This document shows positions 8,474 to 16,756 of a stretch of DNA of 64,000 nucleotides, in pieces. The notes beneath the pieces are model-generated. The model was not told where the DNA came from. It saw nothing but the letters and a program-made list of their open reading frames with translations, and did no database searches. Within the stretch, counting starts at the first letter, position 1. Each line of letters opens with the position of its first letter. A program made the position numbers and the translations under genes. Source of the DNA: Bacteroidia bacterium (GTDB taxonomy: Bacteria > Bacteroidota > Bacteroidia > Flavobacteriales > Flavobacteriaceae); the NCBI GenBank assembly GCA_030427735.1, contig JAUIBP010000014.1, forward strand, positions 1 to 64,000, read 5' to 3'.

Positions 8474-9292
8474 ATGAGGTGTGTAAAAATTGTGTTGTTT
8501 ATATTATGTTGTAGTGTGTTTGCTTACGGGCAACGTGCCAAAGAAGGTGTTCCGAAGTTTGTAACGGTAACACATTATCATTGGGATTTAGATTTTGATA
8601 ATTTAAATTTGAACGATTGGAAACGCGGCGAACAGGAATACTTTGATAAGGTTACCAGTAAAAACGAATTTTTAAGATCGTCTACTTACTATTTACATCG
8701 GTTTTCTAACGATAGTAGCGAATTGCTTTTAGTGCAAACCTTTAATTCTTGGGAAGATATAAACAATGCCATTAACCGAAACACCGAATTAGAGCAAGAA
8801 GCTTGGCCAGATCAAACCAAACGAGAGGCATTTTTAAAGCAATTGGCATCGTATTACCAAGTTTACCATTCCGATGAAATTTATCTTACCTTACCGCAAA
8901 TTAAGCCTACAAACGAATACGCTACAGTAGATCATGAAATGTTAATGTACATTAGGCGAAGTCATTTTTCAAAAACAGGAAATGGTTTAGATGCAGATTT
9001 TCAAAAATTACAAAAGTTGTATCTGGAAAATGTGTTTAATAAAAACGAATATATAAAAGGCTATTATGCGAATGTACATGCTTGGGGATCCGATAAATCG
9101 GAATTTGTCGAGGCATTTTATGTGCGTTCCTATCACGATTTAGAACAAATGCTTAAAACCAATATCGCATTAACAGAAAAAGCATGGCCTAATGTTGCAG
9201 AGCGTAACCAAATAAATAAAGCCTATAGCGCATACTTTACGGGCATACATGGCGATTATATTTACGTGGCTGTGCCAGAGTTTTCGAAATAA
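8474..9292 (+). CDS. Secreted protein made of two tandem copies of one domain, function unknown
   Basis: A 272-residue protein with a signal peptide cleaved near AYGQ (residue 20). The mature part is an internal duplication: residues ~29-141 align with ~156-270 at a constant offset of 127. Matching positions include SKNE (62-65) with NKNE (189-192), EAWP (109-112) with KAWP (236-239), and YHSDEIYLTLP (131-141) with IHGDYIYVAVP (258-268). Each copy could form a ferredoxin-like alpha/beta sandwich, reminiscent of dimeric alpha-beta barrel (NIPSNAP/ABM-like) proteins, but I cannot assign a family. It has its own upstream region of ~160 bases. Confidence 0.7.
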   Translation: MRCVKIVLFILCCSVFAYGQRAKEGVPKFVTVTHYHWDLDFDNLNLNDWKRGEQEYFDKVTSKNEFLRSSTYYLHRFSNDSSELLLVQTFNSWEDINNAINRNTELEQEAWPDQTKREAFLKQLASYYQVYHSDEIYLTLPQIKPTNEYATVDHEMLMYIRRSHFSKTGNGLDADFQKLQKLYLENVFNKNEYIKGYYANVHAWGSDKSEFVEAFYVRSYHDLEQMLKTNIALTEKAWPNVAERNQINKAYSAYFTGIHGDYIYVAVPEFSK

Positions 9293-9320
9293 ATATAAGG
9301 GTTGGAATTCAGCGCGTCTG

Positions 9321-10163
9321 TTAAGATGATTTTTTAAACATGCTCGGGCTTAACCCTTTTACCGTTTTAAATTGCCTGTTAAAGTTAGAGATGTTTTTAA
9401 AGCCAGAAGCGTAAGCAATATCCGAAATCGATAAGTCATTCTCCTTTTTAATCAGTTTGCAGGCGTGTTCTATGCGAAGTTCGTTTAAAAACTGAAAGTA
9501 GGTTTTGTTGGTTCGTTTTTTAAAATACTTACAAAACGCATTTTTGGTCATTGCCGATACTTCCGAAATGGTTTCTAAAGTAATATCTTGTTCAAAATGC
9601 GTCATGGTATACTCAAAAACATCACGCATGCGTTTTCCCTCGTTGTCGGTATATTTTTTTTCGTAAATAAAAGAGGATAAACTAGTGTAGCTGCTTTGCG
9701 AAATAATTTTAAGGATATCTAATAAACTGATGAAACGCTCTAACTTAGTCGCCGAATTTAATTTTAAAAACGATTTGTAAATGGTCTCGTTGTTAGAGGT
9801 AACTTTAAAACCATGGGCAGCACGGTTAAAAAAATCGTTAAGTTCGCTAAGTTCTTCCAGTTCAAAAAAATGAGATCCGAACGAGGTTTTGGTAAAAAAT
9901 AACGTAAGCATGTGCGAAGGAGTTTCGGAAATGGCATCGCTTTTAAAAACATGTGGTAAATTACTGCCAATAACCAAAATGTCGCCAGATTTGTACAGTG
10001 TTACCGTATCGCCAACAATTAAAGAGCCTTCTCCAGAAACGATCACGCTTAATTGTATCTCTTCATGTTGGTGAAGCTTGTCGTAAAACACTAAATCTAA
10101 ATCTTCTTGAAACACTAAACTATCTTGTTCAGGTTTGGGTATTTTAAAAGGTAAAACTTTCAT
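9321..10163 (-). CDS. AraC-family transcriptional regulator, probable regulator of the hydroxyproline cluster
   Basis: A 280-residue protein with an N-terminal cupin-like sensor (HQHEEIQLSVIVSGEGSLIVGD, GDILVIGSNLPHVF) and a C-terminal AraC double helix-turn-helix (residues ~183-280). The latter shows the conserved ISDIAYASGFKNISNFNRQFK and LSPSMFKK. It is divergently transcribed from the hydroxyproline genes across a 143-base region with direct repeats. Control of that cluster is inferred from position. The ligand (4-hydroxyproline or an intermediate) is not shown by sequence. Confidence 0.85.
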   Translation of the reverse strand: MKVLPFKIPKPEQDSLVFQEDLDLVFYDKLHQHEEIQLSVIVSGEGSLIVGDTVTLYKSGDILVIGSNLPHVFKSDAISETPSHMLTLFFTKTSFGSHFFELEELSELNDFFNRAAHGFKVTSNNETIYKSFLKLNSATKLERFISLLDILKIISQSSYTSLSSFIYEKKYTDNEGKRMRDVFEYTMTHFEQDITLETISEVSAMTKNAFCKYFKKRTNKTYFQFLNELRIEHACKLIKKENDLSISDIAYASGFKNISNFNRQFKTVKGLSPSMFKKSS

Positions 10164-10228
10164 AAAGTGTTTAATTTTGCGCGTATACTATTCTATTTTA
10201 ACGTAATTTTTTATTTGAAGGACAATAT

Positions 10229-10297
10229 AGTATCAAAAATGGATAAAAACCAATGAAAATCACCTAGATTTATAAATTACTTTTACAGTATCAAAAA
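10229..10297 (+). promoter_or_regulatory. Direct repeats AGTATCAAAAA in the AraC/hydroxyproline divergent promoter region
   Basis: The 11-mer AGTATCAAAAA occurs at 10229-10239 and again at 10287-10297, 58 bases apart, the second ending 9 bases before the start codon at 10307. Same-orientation repeats are the usual layout of AraC-family binding sites. Assignment as an operator is inference. I see no exact TAnnTTTG promoter element here. Confidence 0.4.
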
Positions 10298-10306
10298 AAA
10301 ATAAGT

Positions 10307-11233
10307 ATGAGTATTCAATGGAAAGGCATCATGCCAGCAGTTACAACAAAATTTACAGAAAAAGACGAACTAGATTTTAAGATGTTCGAAACAAACATCA
10401 AAGCTCAGTTAGATGCTGGAGTTCATGGTATTGTTTTAGGAGGTACTTTAGGAGAGGCAAGTACATTGATTGATGAAGAAAAGAGAGCATTAACAAAAAC
10501 TACTGTAGATATAGTTAAAGGGCAAGTGCCTGTGTTTATTAATGTGGCAGAGCAAAGTACAAAAGGCGCTATATTAGCAGCCCAAAAAGCCGAAGAAGAT
10601 GGAGCGTCTGGTTTAATGATGTTGCCTCCAATGCGCTATAAAGCCTGCGATACAGAAACTGTACAGTATTTTAAAACTGTAGCCAATAATACGTCTTTGC
10701 CAATTATGGTGTATAATAATCCGGTAGACTATAAAATAGAAGTTACACTAGACATGTTCGAGGAGATGTTAGCCTGTAAAAATATAGAAGCTGTAAAAGA
10801 GTCTACTCGCGATACTACAAACATTATCCGAATTAAAAATCGTTTTGGCGATCGCTTAAAAATTATGACAGGCGTAGATACCCTAGCATTAGAAAGTTTG
10901 CTTTTAGGAGCCGATGGTTGGGTAGCTGGTTTAGTATGTGCATTCCCTGCCGAAACAGTGGCCATTTACGAACTTCAAAAAGCAGGACGCATTCAAGAAG
11001 CTTTAGACATTTACCGTTGGTTTATGCCGTTATTAGAGTTAGATATCAGCCCTAAATTAGTGCAAAACATTAAATTGGCAGAAGTCGCTACAGGCATAGG
11101 TACAGAAAATGTGCGCGCCCCACGTTTGCCGTTAGCAGGCGAAGAGCGTAAACACGTGCTTCAAACTATAGAGCAAGCTTTAAAAACACGCCCAACCTTA
11201 CCAGATTATAAAAATTTAAATGTGAGCGTTTAG
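10307..11233 (+). CDS. DHDPS-family lyase, probable 1-pyrroline-4-hydroxy-2-carboxylate deaminase
   Basis: A 308-residue class I aldolase-fold enzyme. The DHDPS-family GGTLGEAST loop (residues ~45-53), the catalytic Tyr136 in VYNNP, and the Schiff-base Lys164 in AVKEST are all visible. On sequence alone it could be dihydrodipicolinate synthase, N-acetylneuraminate lyase or a related enzyme. The neighbouring 4-hydroxyproline epimerase, D-amino-acid dehydrogenase and semialdehyde dehydrogenase make the hydroxyproline-pathway deaminase by far the best assignment. That enzyme converts 1-pyrroline-4-hydroxy-2-carboxylate to 2-oxoglutarate semialdehyde with loss of ammonia. It is the first gene of the cluster, separated from the rest by 384 bases holding a terminator-like hairpin. 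Confidence 0.8.
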   Translation: MSIQWKGIMPAVTTKFTEKDELDFKMFETNIKAQLDAGVHGIVLGGTLGEASTLIDEEKRALTKTTVDIVKGQVPVFINVAEQSTKGAILAAQKAEEDGASGLMMLPPMRYKACDTETVQYFKTVANNTSLPIMVYNNPVDYKIEVTLDMFEEMLACKNIEAVKESTRDTTNIIRIKNRFGDRLKIMTGVDTLALESLLLGADGWVAGLVCAFPAETVAIYELQKAGRIQEALDIYRWFMPLLELDISPKLVQNIKLAEVATGIGTENVRAPRLPLAGEERKHVLQTIEQALKTRPTLPDYKNLNVSV

Positions 11234-11242
11234 TTGTTATAT

Positions 11243-11285
11243 AGGGTGTTCCCCTGCGGGTCAGGCTTTCGGCACTCGCTTTTTT
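11243..11285 (+). repeat. Candidate dispersed flavobacterial intergenic repeat
   Basis: The segment contains CCCTGCGGGTCAGGCTTTCG, then GCACTCGC and a T-run. From memory it resembles short GC-richer intergenic repeats seen in many Flavobacteriaceae genomes (core CTRCGGGTCGGGC). There is no second copy in this window, so the call rests on recollection and on its composition, unlike the flanking DNA. Confidence 0.4.
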
Positions 11286-11478
11286 AAACCAATTTGGGGT
11301 TTAAAAAGAGCTCAAACAAAGCCTCAATCCTTAACACAAACAAAAGTTTGCTAATAAAGGTATTAACCAAAATGGTTTGTATCTTTAAATACATCAACAA
11401 AGTGTGGATCGTAAAATAAAGAATCACACCTATAAAATCATCATGTTCAGTATATTGTAAACAGGACATATCATTTAA

Positions 11479-11515
11479 TCATTGCCTTTTGCAACATGTA
11501 AAGGCAATGATTTTT
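11479..11515 (+). terminator. Hairpin with T-run between the deaminase and dehydrogenase genes
   Basis: A perfect 11-bp stem TCATTGCCTTT/AAAGGCAATGA (11479-11489 and 11500-11510) with a 10-base loop is followed by five T. It lies 246 bases after the deaminase stop and ~100 before the next gene. It probably ends the first transcript or attenuates read-through. Confidence 0.7.
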
Positions 11516-11617
11516 GCGTTAAAAATTAGCGCAAATTAACATTAATACAAAGAAACGTTTTAAGCACACACCATTGAATACTGCGCGATAAATGTTTCAA
11601 ATAAAACACAAAACAAA

Positions 11618-13198
11618 ATGATTACAGGACAAAATTATGTTGGCTTTACGCCATCGGCCAACGGATCAAAAACATACAAAACTTTTAACCCTCAAACCAA
11701 CACCGAAAATTCAGAAGTGTTTACCGAGGCCACACCGCAAGAAATAGATCAGGCGGTGGCTTTAGCTTCTAAAGCATTTAAAACATTTTCAAAAACATCA
11801 GGAAAAGATAAAGCAGCATTTTTAAATGCCATTGCCGACGAAATTTTGGCCTTAGATACTTTGGTAGAAACTTACTGTAAAGAATCGGGCTTGCCAGAAG
11901 GACGCGCTATGGGAGAGCGCGGCAGAACCGTGGGGCAATTACGCGCATTTGCCAATTTGGTAGCAGAAGGGTCGTGGGTAGAAGCCACTATAGATACCGC
12001 AGAGCCAAACCGAGAGCCTATGCCAAAACCAGATTTAAGAAAAATGAACATCGGTCTAGGTCCCGTAGTTGTTTTTGGAGCAAGTAATTTCCCTTTAGCC
12101 TATTCTACAGCAGGAGGCGATACTGCAGCAGCCTTAGCTGCGGGGTGTCCGGTTATTGTAAAATCGCACCCTATGCACGCAGGAACTGGCGCATTAGTGG
12201 CCTCGGCAGTTATAAAAGCGGCACAAAAAACCAATATGCCCGATGGTGTATTTTCAAATTTAAACAGTAGTGGTATCGAGGTCGGCGAGCAATTAGTAAA
12301 GCATCCTGGCGTAAAAGCAGTAGGCTTTACGGGTAGTATTCGTGGCGGACGTGCTCTTTACGATTTGGCGGCGCAACGCGACGAGCCTATTCCTGTTTTT
12401 GCAGAAATGGGCAGTGTAAATCCGGTGGTTATGTTGCCTCAAGCTTTAACTGAAAAAGCTACAGATTGGGCCAAAACCTATGCAGGTTCTATTACTTTAG
12501 GAACTGGACAGTTCTGTACTAATCCAGGATTGTTATTCGGGGTGAAAAGCGAAGCATTAACACAATTTATAGATGTTTTAGCTAATGAAATTGTAAAGAT
12601 AGCCCCGTCTTGTATGTTACACCCAAATATTAAGAGTGCCTACGATAAAAATAAAAGTCAGGCTTTAAGTCAAGACGATATAGCTATAGTAGCCAATTAC
12701 ACAGCCGATGTAAAAGCAAATTATGCCCAACAGGCAGTTATAACTGTAGATGGAAAAACCTTTTTAGAAAATACCACCTTACATCAAGAGGTGTTTGGGC
12801 CATTTTCTATGGTTGTACAATGCGATAGTTTAGAAGAGTTAGAAACGATTATCAATCATTTAGAAGGACAACTAACAGGAACGTTACTTGCATCCGATAA
12901 CGAAGCAGCAGCTTACCCCAATATAGTAAGTGCCTTGCAAAATCGGGTAGGGCGCATCATCTTTAACGGAGTGCCAACAGGAGTTGAGGTTTGTCCGTCT
13001 ATGGTACATGGCGGGCCTTATCCATCTTCTACCGATAGTCGTTTTACTGCAGTAGGTACGCAATCTATTAAACGTTGGGTACGCCCGTTTAGTTATCAGG
13101 ATTGGCCAGAGCAATTACTGCCAGAAGCCTTACAAAACAGCAATCCGTTAGGGTTGTTACGATTGGTAAATAATGTGCAAACACGCGATAATATTTAA
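11618..13198 (+). CDS. 2-oxoglutarate semialdehyde (2,5-dioxovalerate) dehydrogenase
   Basis: A 526-residue aldehyde dehydrogenase. The catalytic residues Glu263 (FAEMGSVNPV) and Cys300 (GTGQFCTNPG) are present, as is the cofactor-binding VFGASNFPL. The length and the AEMGSVNPV signature fit the KGSADH class, which is longer than typical succinate-semialdehyde dehydrogenases. It would oxidise the deaminase product to 2-oxoglutarate with NAD(P)+, the last step of hydroxyproline catabolism. It is followed after three bases by the epimerase gene, so the next four genes form a tight operon with it. Confidence 0.9.
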   Translation: MITGQNYVGFTPSANGSKTYKTFNPQTNTENSEVFTEATPQEIDQAVALASKAFKTFSKTSGKDKAAFLNAIADEILALDTLVETYCKESGLPEGRAMGERGRTVGQLRAFANLVAEGSWVEATIDTAEPNREPMPKPDLRKMNIGLGPVVVFGASNFPLAYSTAGGDTAAALAAGCPVIVKSHPMHAGTGALVASAVIKAAQKTNMPDGVFSNLNSSGIEVGEQLVKHPGVKAVGFTGSIRGGRALYDLAAQRDEPIPVFAEMGSVNPVVMLPQALTEKATDWAKTYAGSITLGTGQFCTNPGLLFGVKSEALTQFIDVLANEIVKIAPSCMLHPNIKSAYDKNKSQALSQDDIAIVANYTADVKANYAQQAVITVDGKTFLENTTLHQEVFGPFSMVVQCDSLEELETIINHLEGQLTGTLLASDNEAAAYPNIVSALQNRVGRIIFNGVPTGVEVCPSMVHGGPYPSSTDSRFTAVGTQSIKRWVRPFSYQDWPEQLLPEALQNSNPLGLLRLVNNVQTRDNI

Positions 13199-13201
13199 TA
13201 T

Positions 13202-14212
13202 ATGGCGAGAAACACTTTTTTCTGTGTCGATGCGCATACTTGCGGAAATCCGGTACGTGTAGTTGCTGGTGGTGGACCTCTTCTAGTGGGAGATACCATG
13301 AGCGAAAAGCGTCAGCATTTTTTAAAAGAATTCGATTGGATTCGAAAAGGCTTAATGTTCGAGCCTCGTGGTCATGATATGATGAGTGGGAGTATTTTAT
13401 TTCCGCCACATCAACCCGAAAACGACGTTGCCATTTTATTTATAGAAACCTCAGGCTGTTTGCCTATGTGCGGTCATGGCACTATTGGAACCATTACTAT
13501 TGCGATAGAAGAAGGTCTAATAACGCCAAAAGTACCCGGGAAAATACGTATGGAAGCGCCCGCTGGATTGGTCTTAATCGATTACCAGCAAACAGGAAAA
13601 AAAGTAGACTGGGTGCGTTTAACCAATGTAAAAAGTTATTTGGCAGCCGAAGGTTTAACAGTAGATTGTCCAGAATTAGGCGAATTAATTTTTGATGTAG
13701 CTTATGGCGGAAACTATTACGCGATTGTCGATCCGCAAAAGAATTTTTCTGGAGTACACGATTTTTCGGCCAGTAAACTCATTCAATATTCGCAGGAAGT
13801 TAGACAGCGTATCAATCATAAATACCCCAATTGGTTTATACATCCCGAAAATGACACCATTCGCGATGTATCCCATATGTTATGGACGGGCAACCCTATA
13901 GACCAGAGCTCATCTGGTAGAAATGCCGTGTTTTATGGCGATAAAGCAATAGACCGTTCGCCTTGTGGTACAGGAACTTCAGCAAGAATGGCACAATTGC
14001 ATGCGAAAGGCTTATTAAAGCCAGGAGACGAGTTTGTGCACGAGAGTTTTATTGGTAGCAAATTTATTGGGCGAATTGTTGAAGAAACCATATTAAACGG
14101 TAAGCAGGCTATCGTGCCAAGTATTCAAGGGTGGGCAAAAATTTATGGATACAATACAATTATTATTGATGATGAAGACGATCCGTATGCACACGGATTT
14201 CAAGTGATTTAA
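13202..14212 (+). CDS. 4-hydroxyproline 2-epimerase (proline racemase superfamily)
   Basis: A 336-residue protein. Both acid/base cysteines of the racemase/epimerase type are present: Cys90 in MCGHGT and Cys255 in DRSPCGTGTSA. Trans-3-hydroxyproline dehydratases carry Thr at the second position, so dehydratase is unlikely. The N-terminal VDAHTCGNPVRVV is the family DxHTxGxPxR motif. It interconverts trans-4-hydroxy-L-proline and cis-4-hydroxy-D-proline, the first pathway step. Proline racemase is the main alternative, but the adjacent pathway genes decide for the epimerase. One base separates it from the next gene. Confidence 0.88.
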   Translation: MARNTFFCVDAHTCGNPVRVVAGGGPLLVGDTMSEKRQHFLKEFDWIRKGLMFEPRGHDMMSGSILFPPHQPENDVAILFIETSGCLPMCGHGTIGTITIAIEEGLITPKVPGKIRMEAPAGLVLIDYQQTGKKVDWVRLTNVKSYLAAEGLTVDCPELGELIFDVAYGGNYYAIVDPQKNFSGVHDFSASKLIQYSQEVRQRINHKYPNWFIHPENDTIRDVSHMLWTGNPIDQSSSGRNAVFYGDKAIDRSPCGTGTSARMAQLHAKGLLKPGDEFVHESFIGSKFIGRIVEETILNGKQAIVPSIQGWAKIYGYNTIIIDDEDDPYAHGFQVI

Positions 14213-14213
14213 T

Positions 14214-15461
14214 ATGGGAAAAAACGTAGTAATTATAGGTGGAGGTATTATCGGACTCTGTTCGGCGTACTATCTTGTTAAGGCAGGACATCAGGTAACC
14301 GTGATTGATAAATCGGATATGACTTCGGGCGCGTCATTTGTAAATGCGGGGTACATTACACCAAGTCATTTTATACCCTTGGCAGCTCCGGGCATGATAT
14401 CTAAAGGAATTAAATGGATGTTTAATTCGGCCAGTCCGTTTTATGTAAAACCAAGATTGGATAAAGATTTTTTACAATGGACCTGGGCGTTTAACAAATC
14501 GGCAACAGCTTCAAAAGTCGAGCGTGCTATTCCTATCATTAAAGCGATTAATTTGTTGAGTCGCGATTTATACGAAGCTTTACAATCGACTTCAGAATTT
14601 AATTTTCATTACGAACATAAAGGTTTGCTCATGTGTTATAAAACCGATGCTGCTGGCGAAGAAGAATGGGAAGTTGGGCAACGCGGCATTCAAGAAGGTT
14701 TACAGGTAAAACATTTAAGTAAAACCGATTTAAAAGATTACGAGCCCAATGTCGATTTAAATGTTGCAGGTGCTGTGTATTACGAAAGTGATGCGCATAT
14801 GACGCCAGGCGAGTTTATGCCGGCCATGCTGGATTTTTTAAAGCAAGAAGGCGTCACGTTTTTAGCCAACGAAACGGTTGAAGATATTTCGGTAAACAAT
14901 AAGAAAATTTCAAAAATAAAAACCAATAAACGCGAATTACAAGCAGATGAGGTGGTTTTAGCAGCTGGGTCTTGGAGTCCGTTGTTAACACAAAAACTAG
15001 GACTTAAAATACCTGTTCAGGCGGGTAAAGGCTACCGCATCAATGTGCATCGGGCTACAGGTATACAAATGCCAGCCATTTTGGTCGAGGCCAAAGTAGC
15101 GGTAACACCTATGCAAGGGTTTACGCGTTTTGCGGGAACTATGGAGTTGGGAGGTATTAATCATACCATCAATCCCAAACGCGTACAAGCCATAGCCAAC
15201 GCAGCAGCTTCATATTATAATGACATGACCATCGATGCTAAAGAAATGGCCGATGCAGATTGTGGGTTGCGACCTTGCACGCCAGACGGTTTGCCATATA
15301 TTGGTAAATCTAAAGTGTGCGATAACTTAACCATTGCCACGGGGCATGCCATGATGGGGTGGAGCTTGGGACCCGCAACAGGAAAATTGGTGTCGGAGAT
15401 TATTTCCGATAAAAAAACAACATTGAATTTGGATGCGTTTCATCCAGATAGAACTTTTTAA
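14214..15461 (+). CDS. FAD-dependent D-hydroxyproline dehydrogenase (DadA-like)
   Basis: A 415-residue DAO-family oxidoreductase. The N-terminal Rossmann dinucleotide fold (VVIIGGGIIGLCSAYYL, then VTVIDKSD) and the C-terminal FAD-binding segment (GLRPCTPDGLPYIG, GHAMMGWSLGPATGKLVSEI) are typical of DadA-type D-amino-acid dehydrogenases. In this context it oxidises cis-4-hydroxy-D-proline to 1-pyrroline-4-hydroxy-2-carboxylate. Electrons go to an acceptor other than oxygen, perhaps the quinone pool. It has one subunit, unlike the multi-subunit hydroxyproline dehydrogenases of some proteobacteria. It ends one base before the next start codon. Confidence 0.85.
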   Translation: MGKNVVIIGGGIIGLCSAYYLVKAGHQVTVIDKSDMTSGASFVNAGYITPSHFIPLAAPGMISKGIKWMFNSASPFYVKPRLDKDFLQWTWAFNKSATASKVERAIPIIKAINLLSRDLYEALQSTSEFNFHYEHKGLLMCYKTDAAGEEEWEVGQRGIQEGLQVKHLSKTDLKDYEPNVDLNVAGAVYYESDAHMTPGEFMPAMLDFLKQEGVTFLANETVEDISVNNKKISKIKTNKRELQADEVVLAAGSWSPLLTQKLGLKIPVQAGKGYRINVHRATGIQMPAILVEAKVAVTPMQGFTRFAGTMELGGINHTINPKRVQAIANAAASYYNDMTIDAKEMADADCGLRPCTPDGLPYIGKSKVCDNLTIATGHAMMGWSLGPATGKLVSEIISDKKTTLNLDAFHPDRTF

Positions 15462-15462
15462 T

Positions 15463-16755
15463 ATGCGATATAAACAGATTTCAAATTCACTTTTTATTGA
15501 CAATAGACTGCGTTTTGAAGCGCAAATGGAACGCAATACGATAGCGATTTTAACATCGAACGATATTAAACATAATAATGCAGACGATATGATGGGGTTT
15601 ACCCAAAATAACGATCTGTTTTATTTGTCGGGAATCGATCAGGAAGACACTATTTTGGTGCTTTATCCGCAGGCTGAAAAACTGGAAAACAGAGCAATTC
15701 TTTTTGTGAAAGAAACATCGGAGCAAATTAAAATTTGGGATGGTGAAAAATTAACTAAAACACAGGCTACAGAGATTTCTGGTGTAGAACGTGTAGAATG
15801 GGTACACGATTTCGAAAAGATTTTGCAGCTCATGGCTTTCGAGGCTGATGGGTTTTATCTAGGTCATAACGAACATATAAAACGCTTAACCCATAATCAG
15901 CAAACGCAGCAGGACCGTATGATTTTGTGGATTAAAGAGAAATATCCGTTGCACGATTTACATCGAGTTGCCAAAATTACACGCGACTTACGTCCTGTAA
16001 AATCCGCTGTAGAATTGGAGTTAATGCAGCAAGCGGCCAATATCAGTATTGCAAGTTTTAAACGCGTTTTAAAAACGACTAAACCCGGAATAAAAGAATA
16101 CGAAATTGAAGCTGAACTGGTCTATAATTTAACCAAATCTGGTGCTACACGCCATGCTTTTAAACCCATTGTAGCTTCTGGTAAAAATGCTTGTGCCTTG
16201 CATTATAACGCTAACGATGCTGTTTGTAAAGATGGTGATATGTTGTTAATGGATTTTGGAGTGTGTTATGCTAATTATAACAGCGATACTACGCGATGTT
16301 TTCCTGTAAACGGAAAATTTACCGAGCGCCAGAAGGCCGTGTATGCATCGGTATTACATTGTTTAAAGGAAGGTAGTAAACTGTTAAAACCAGGAGTGTT
16401 GTCTGCCGATTACGAAAAGCAAATGGGTAAATTGGTAGAAACCGAACTTATTAAATTAGGATTGTTAACTGCCGAAGCAGTGGCGCAGCAAAATTCGAAA
16501 AAACCATTGTATAAAAAGTACTATATGCATGGTTCTGCTCATCATATTGGTCTAGATGTGCACGATGTAGGTTTGTACTCCAGACCGTTCGAGGTAGGCA
16601 TGGTATTAACCTGCGAACCGGGCATTTACATACCAGAAGAAGGTATAGGGTGTCGGTTAGAAAACGACTATGTAATTATCGAAGATGGTAATAGAAATTT
16701 AACAGCAGCCATGCCTATAGAAATTGAAGATATAGAAGCTTTAATGCAAAATTAA
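15463..16755 (+). CDS. Xaa-Pro aminopeptidase (M24B family)
   Basis: I chose the ATG at 15463, one base after the upstream stop (430 residues), over an earlier in-frame ATG at 15433 that lies inside the upstream gene. An N-terminal creatinase/AMP_N-like domain (to ~residue 170) precedes a pita-bread domain. The five M24 metal ligands are visible as LLMDFG (Asp), NSDTTR (Asp), SAHHIGLDVHD (His), CEPGIYI (Glu) and RLENDYV (Glu). It releases the N-terminal residue from peptides with proline, or hydroxyproline, in second position. Inside a hydroxyproline operon the natural substrates are probably collagen-derived imino peptides. Confidence 0.88.
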   Translation: MRYKQISNSLFIDNRLRFEAQMERNTIAILTSNDIKHNNADDMMGFTQNNDLFYLSGIDQEDTILVLYPQAEKLENRAILFVKETSEQIKIWDGEKLTKTQATEISGVERVEWVHDFEKILQLMAFEADGFYLGHNEHIKRLTHNQQTQQDRMILWIKEKYPLHDLHRVAKITRDLRPVKSAVELELMQQAANISIASFKRVLKTTKPGIKEYEIEAELVYNLTKSGATRHAFKPIVASGKNACALHYNANDAVCKDGDMLLMDFGVCYANYNSDTTRCFPVNGKFTERQKAVYASVLHCLKEGSKLLKPGVLSADYEKQMGKLVETELIKLGLLTAEAVAQQNSKKPLYKKYYMHGSAHHIGLDVHDVGLYSRPFEVGMVLTCEPGIYIPEEGIGCRLENDYVIIEDGNRNLTAAMPIEIEDIEALMQN

Positions 16756-16756
16756 A

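Larger units (their letters stand above)
11234..11617. other. 384-base gap inside the hydroxyproline cluster, no convincing gene
   Basis: This gap holds a repeat-like segment (11243-11285) and a strong hairpin with T-run (11479-11515). About 100 bases of AT-rich sequence before the next start codon could carry a second promoter. A 61-codon minus-strand frame (11284-11469) exists but has no ribosome-site, family or codon support. Confidence 0.5.

Noticed and set aside
10307-11233. Dihydrodipicolinate synthase (dapA) for lysine synthesis
   Set aside because: Family residues are shared, but the gene lies in a hydroxyproline catabolic cluster beside the enzymes acting directly before and after the deaminase step.
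11284-11469. 61-codon minus-strand frame in the hydroxyproline cluster gap
   Set aside because: No homology recognised, no promoter, biased hydrophobic composition; likely chance.
13202-14212. Trans-3-hydroxyproline dehydratase as the identity of the racemase-family gene
   Set aside because: Both catalytic Cys (90 and 255) are present, whereas dehydratases have Thr at the second position; the neighbours also fit the 4-hydroxyproline pathway.
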